In this document: positions 63,895 to 64,000 of the stretch, piece by piece
How the letters are laid out: each line of letters opens with the position of its first letter
How positions within the stretch are numbered: position 1 is the first letter of the stretch
Translations under genes and position numbers: made by a program
The notes under the pieces: generated by a model
What the model was told of the DNA's origin: nothing
The model's input: the letters and a program-made list of their open reading frames with translations, nothing else
Databases searched by the model: none
Assembly (NCBI GenBank): GCA_963576735.1
Contig: OY755187.1
Span: 806,001 to 870,000, forward strand
Direction of reading: 5' to 3'
Length of the DNA stretch: 64,000 nt
Source: Bedellia somnulentella
Lineage: Eukaryota > Arthropoda > Insecta > Lepidoptera > Bedelliidae

Positions 63895-64000
63895 ATAAGA
63901 CCGCCAGTTGTACTTTGGCTTTTATACTGATCTTTTTTTTTGTAATTGTTGTTTTTATTTTGTAATGTGCAATAAAGAGTTTTATTATTATTATTATTAT
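63895..64000 (+). mobile_element. LINE 3' end with (ATT)n tail
   Basis: TAAGACCGCCAGTTGTACTT and TGTGCAATAAAGAGTTTTAT with an ATT repeat match the 3' end at 11225-11373 in layout. Continues past the window edge. Confidence 0.65.

Overview
This window reads as insect DNA, almost certainly from a moth or butterfly. It is AT-rich and has no bacterial-style gene order. It is packed with element types typical of lepidopteran genomes: SINEs with (TATG)n tails, Helitrons ending in CTAG, Jockey/CR1-like and R1-like LINEs, an errantivirus-like gypsy element, a piggyBac element and a CsRn1/Kabuki-type gypsy element. Species cannot be told from sequence alone. I found no convincing intact host gene. Nearly every coding stretch belongs to a transposable element, and the main content is the nesting order of those elements.

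Layout. 1-7816: 3' three quarters of an errantivirus-like Ty3/gypsy element (gag, pol, broken env, 3' LTR), inserted in a sequence encoding a cysteine-rich tail (7817-8100). 8.1-17 kb: LINE 3' ends, a Helitron (10005-11158) carrying a LINE fragment, several copies of one SINE family (SINE1), and an unclassified LINE RT remnant (13.1-14.1 kb). 17-23.2 kb: three copies of a second Helitron family, RTE-like LINE tails, a LINE with a restriction-like endonuclease (18.7-19.6 kb), a Helitron with helicase remains (19629-21039) and a tRNA-like unit. 23.2-30.3 kb: LINE B inserted beside LINE C; LINE C has an intact ORF1, and its ORF2 is split by a 973-bp tRNA-like tandem/inverted array. 30.3-32.3 kb: R1-like LINE E. 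33490-42391: a complete piggyBac element bounded by TTAA, holding a SINE, a minisatellite, a 140-bp-arm palindrome and a near-full LINE (G). 42.8-47.2 kb: R1-like LINE pieces beside a short TTAGG tract, with LINE D inside one of them and a full SINE3 inside LINE D. 47218-47417 is a 200-N assembly gap. 47.4-63.5 kb: LINE F, split by a 13.3-kb CsRn1-type gypsy element (48473-61798), which is itself split by an 8.1-kb LTR element with no recognisable coding capacity (51819-59955), which carries a tRNA-derived SINE. The right end holds a SINE1 copy, a hAT transposase C-terminal remnant and another LINE tail.

How the parts relate. The elements behave as a dated stack. Target-site duplications and, at three sites, related uninterrupted copies or sequence that joins in frame across the insert let the order be read. 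The youngest layer is the coding-less LTR element: its two 489-bp LTRs look identical by eye and its target duplication is CTAT. Its host gypsy element has 599-bp LTRs with two visible differences and target duplication TGTC. SINE1 shares its 3' tail with the RTE-like LINE fragments here, which suggests an RTE-type LINE mobilises it.

Strongest candidates for something not yet described: the 8.1-kb coding-less LTR element, the tRNA-like tandem/inverted array, the in-frame 60-bp minisatellite in the errantiviral pol, and the near-perfect long palindrome inside piggyBac. All coordinates and comparisons were read by eye; no alignment or database search was run.
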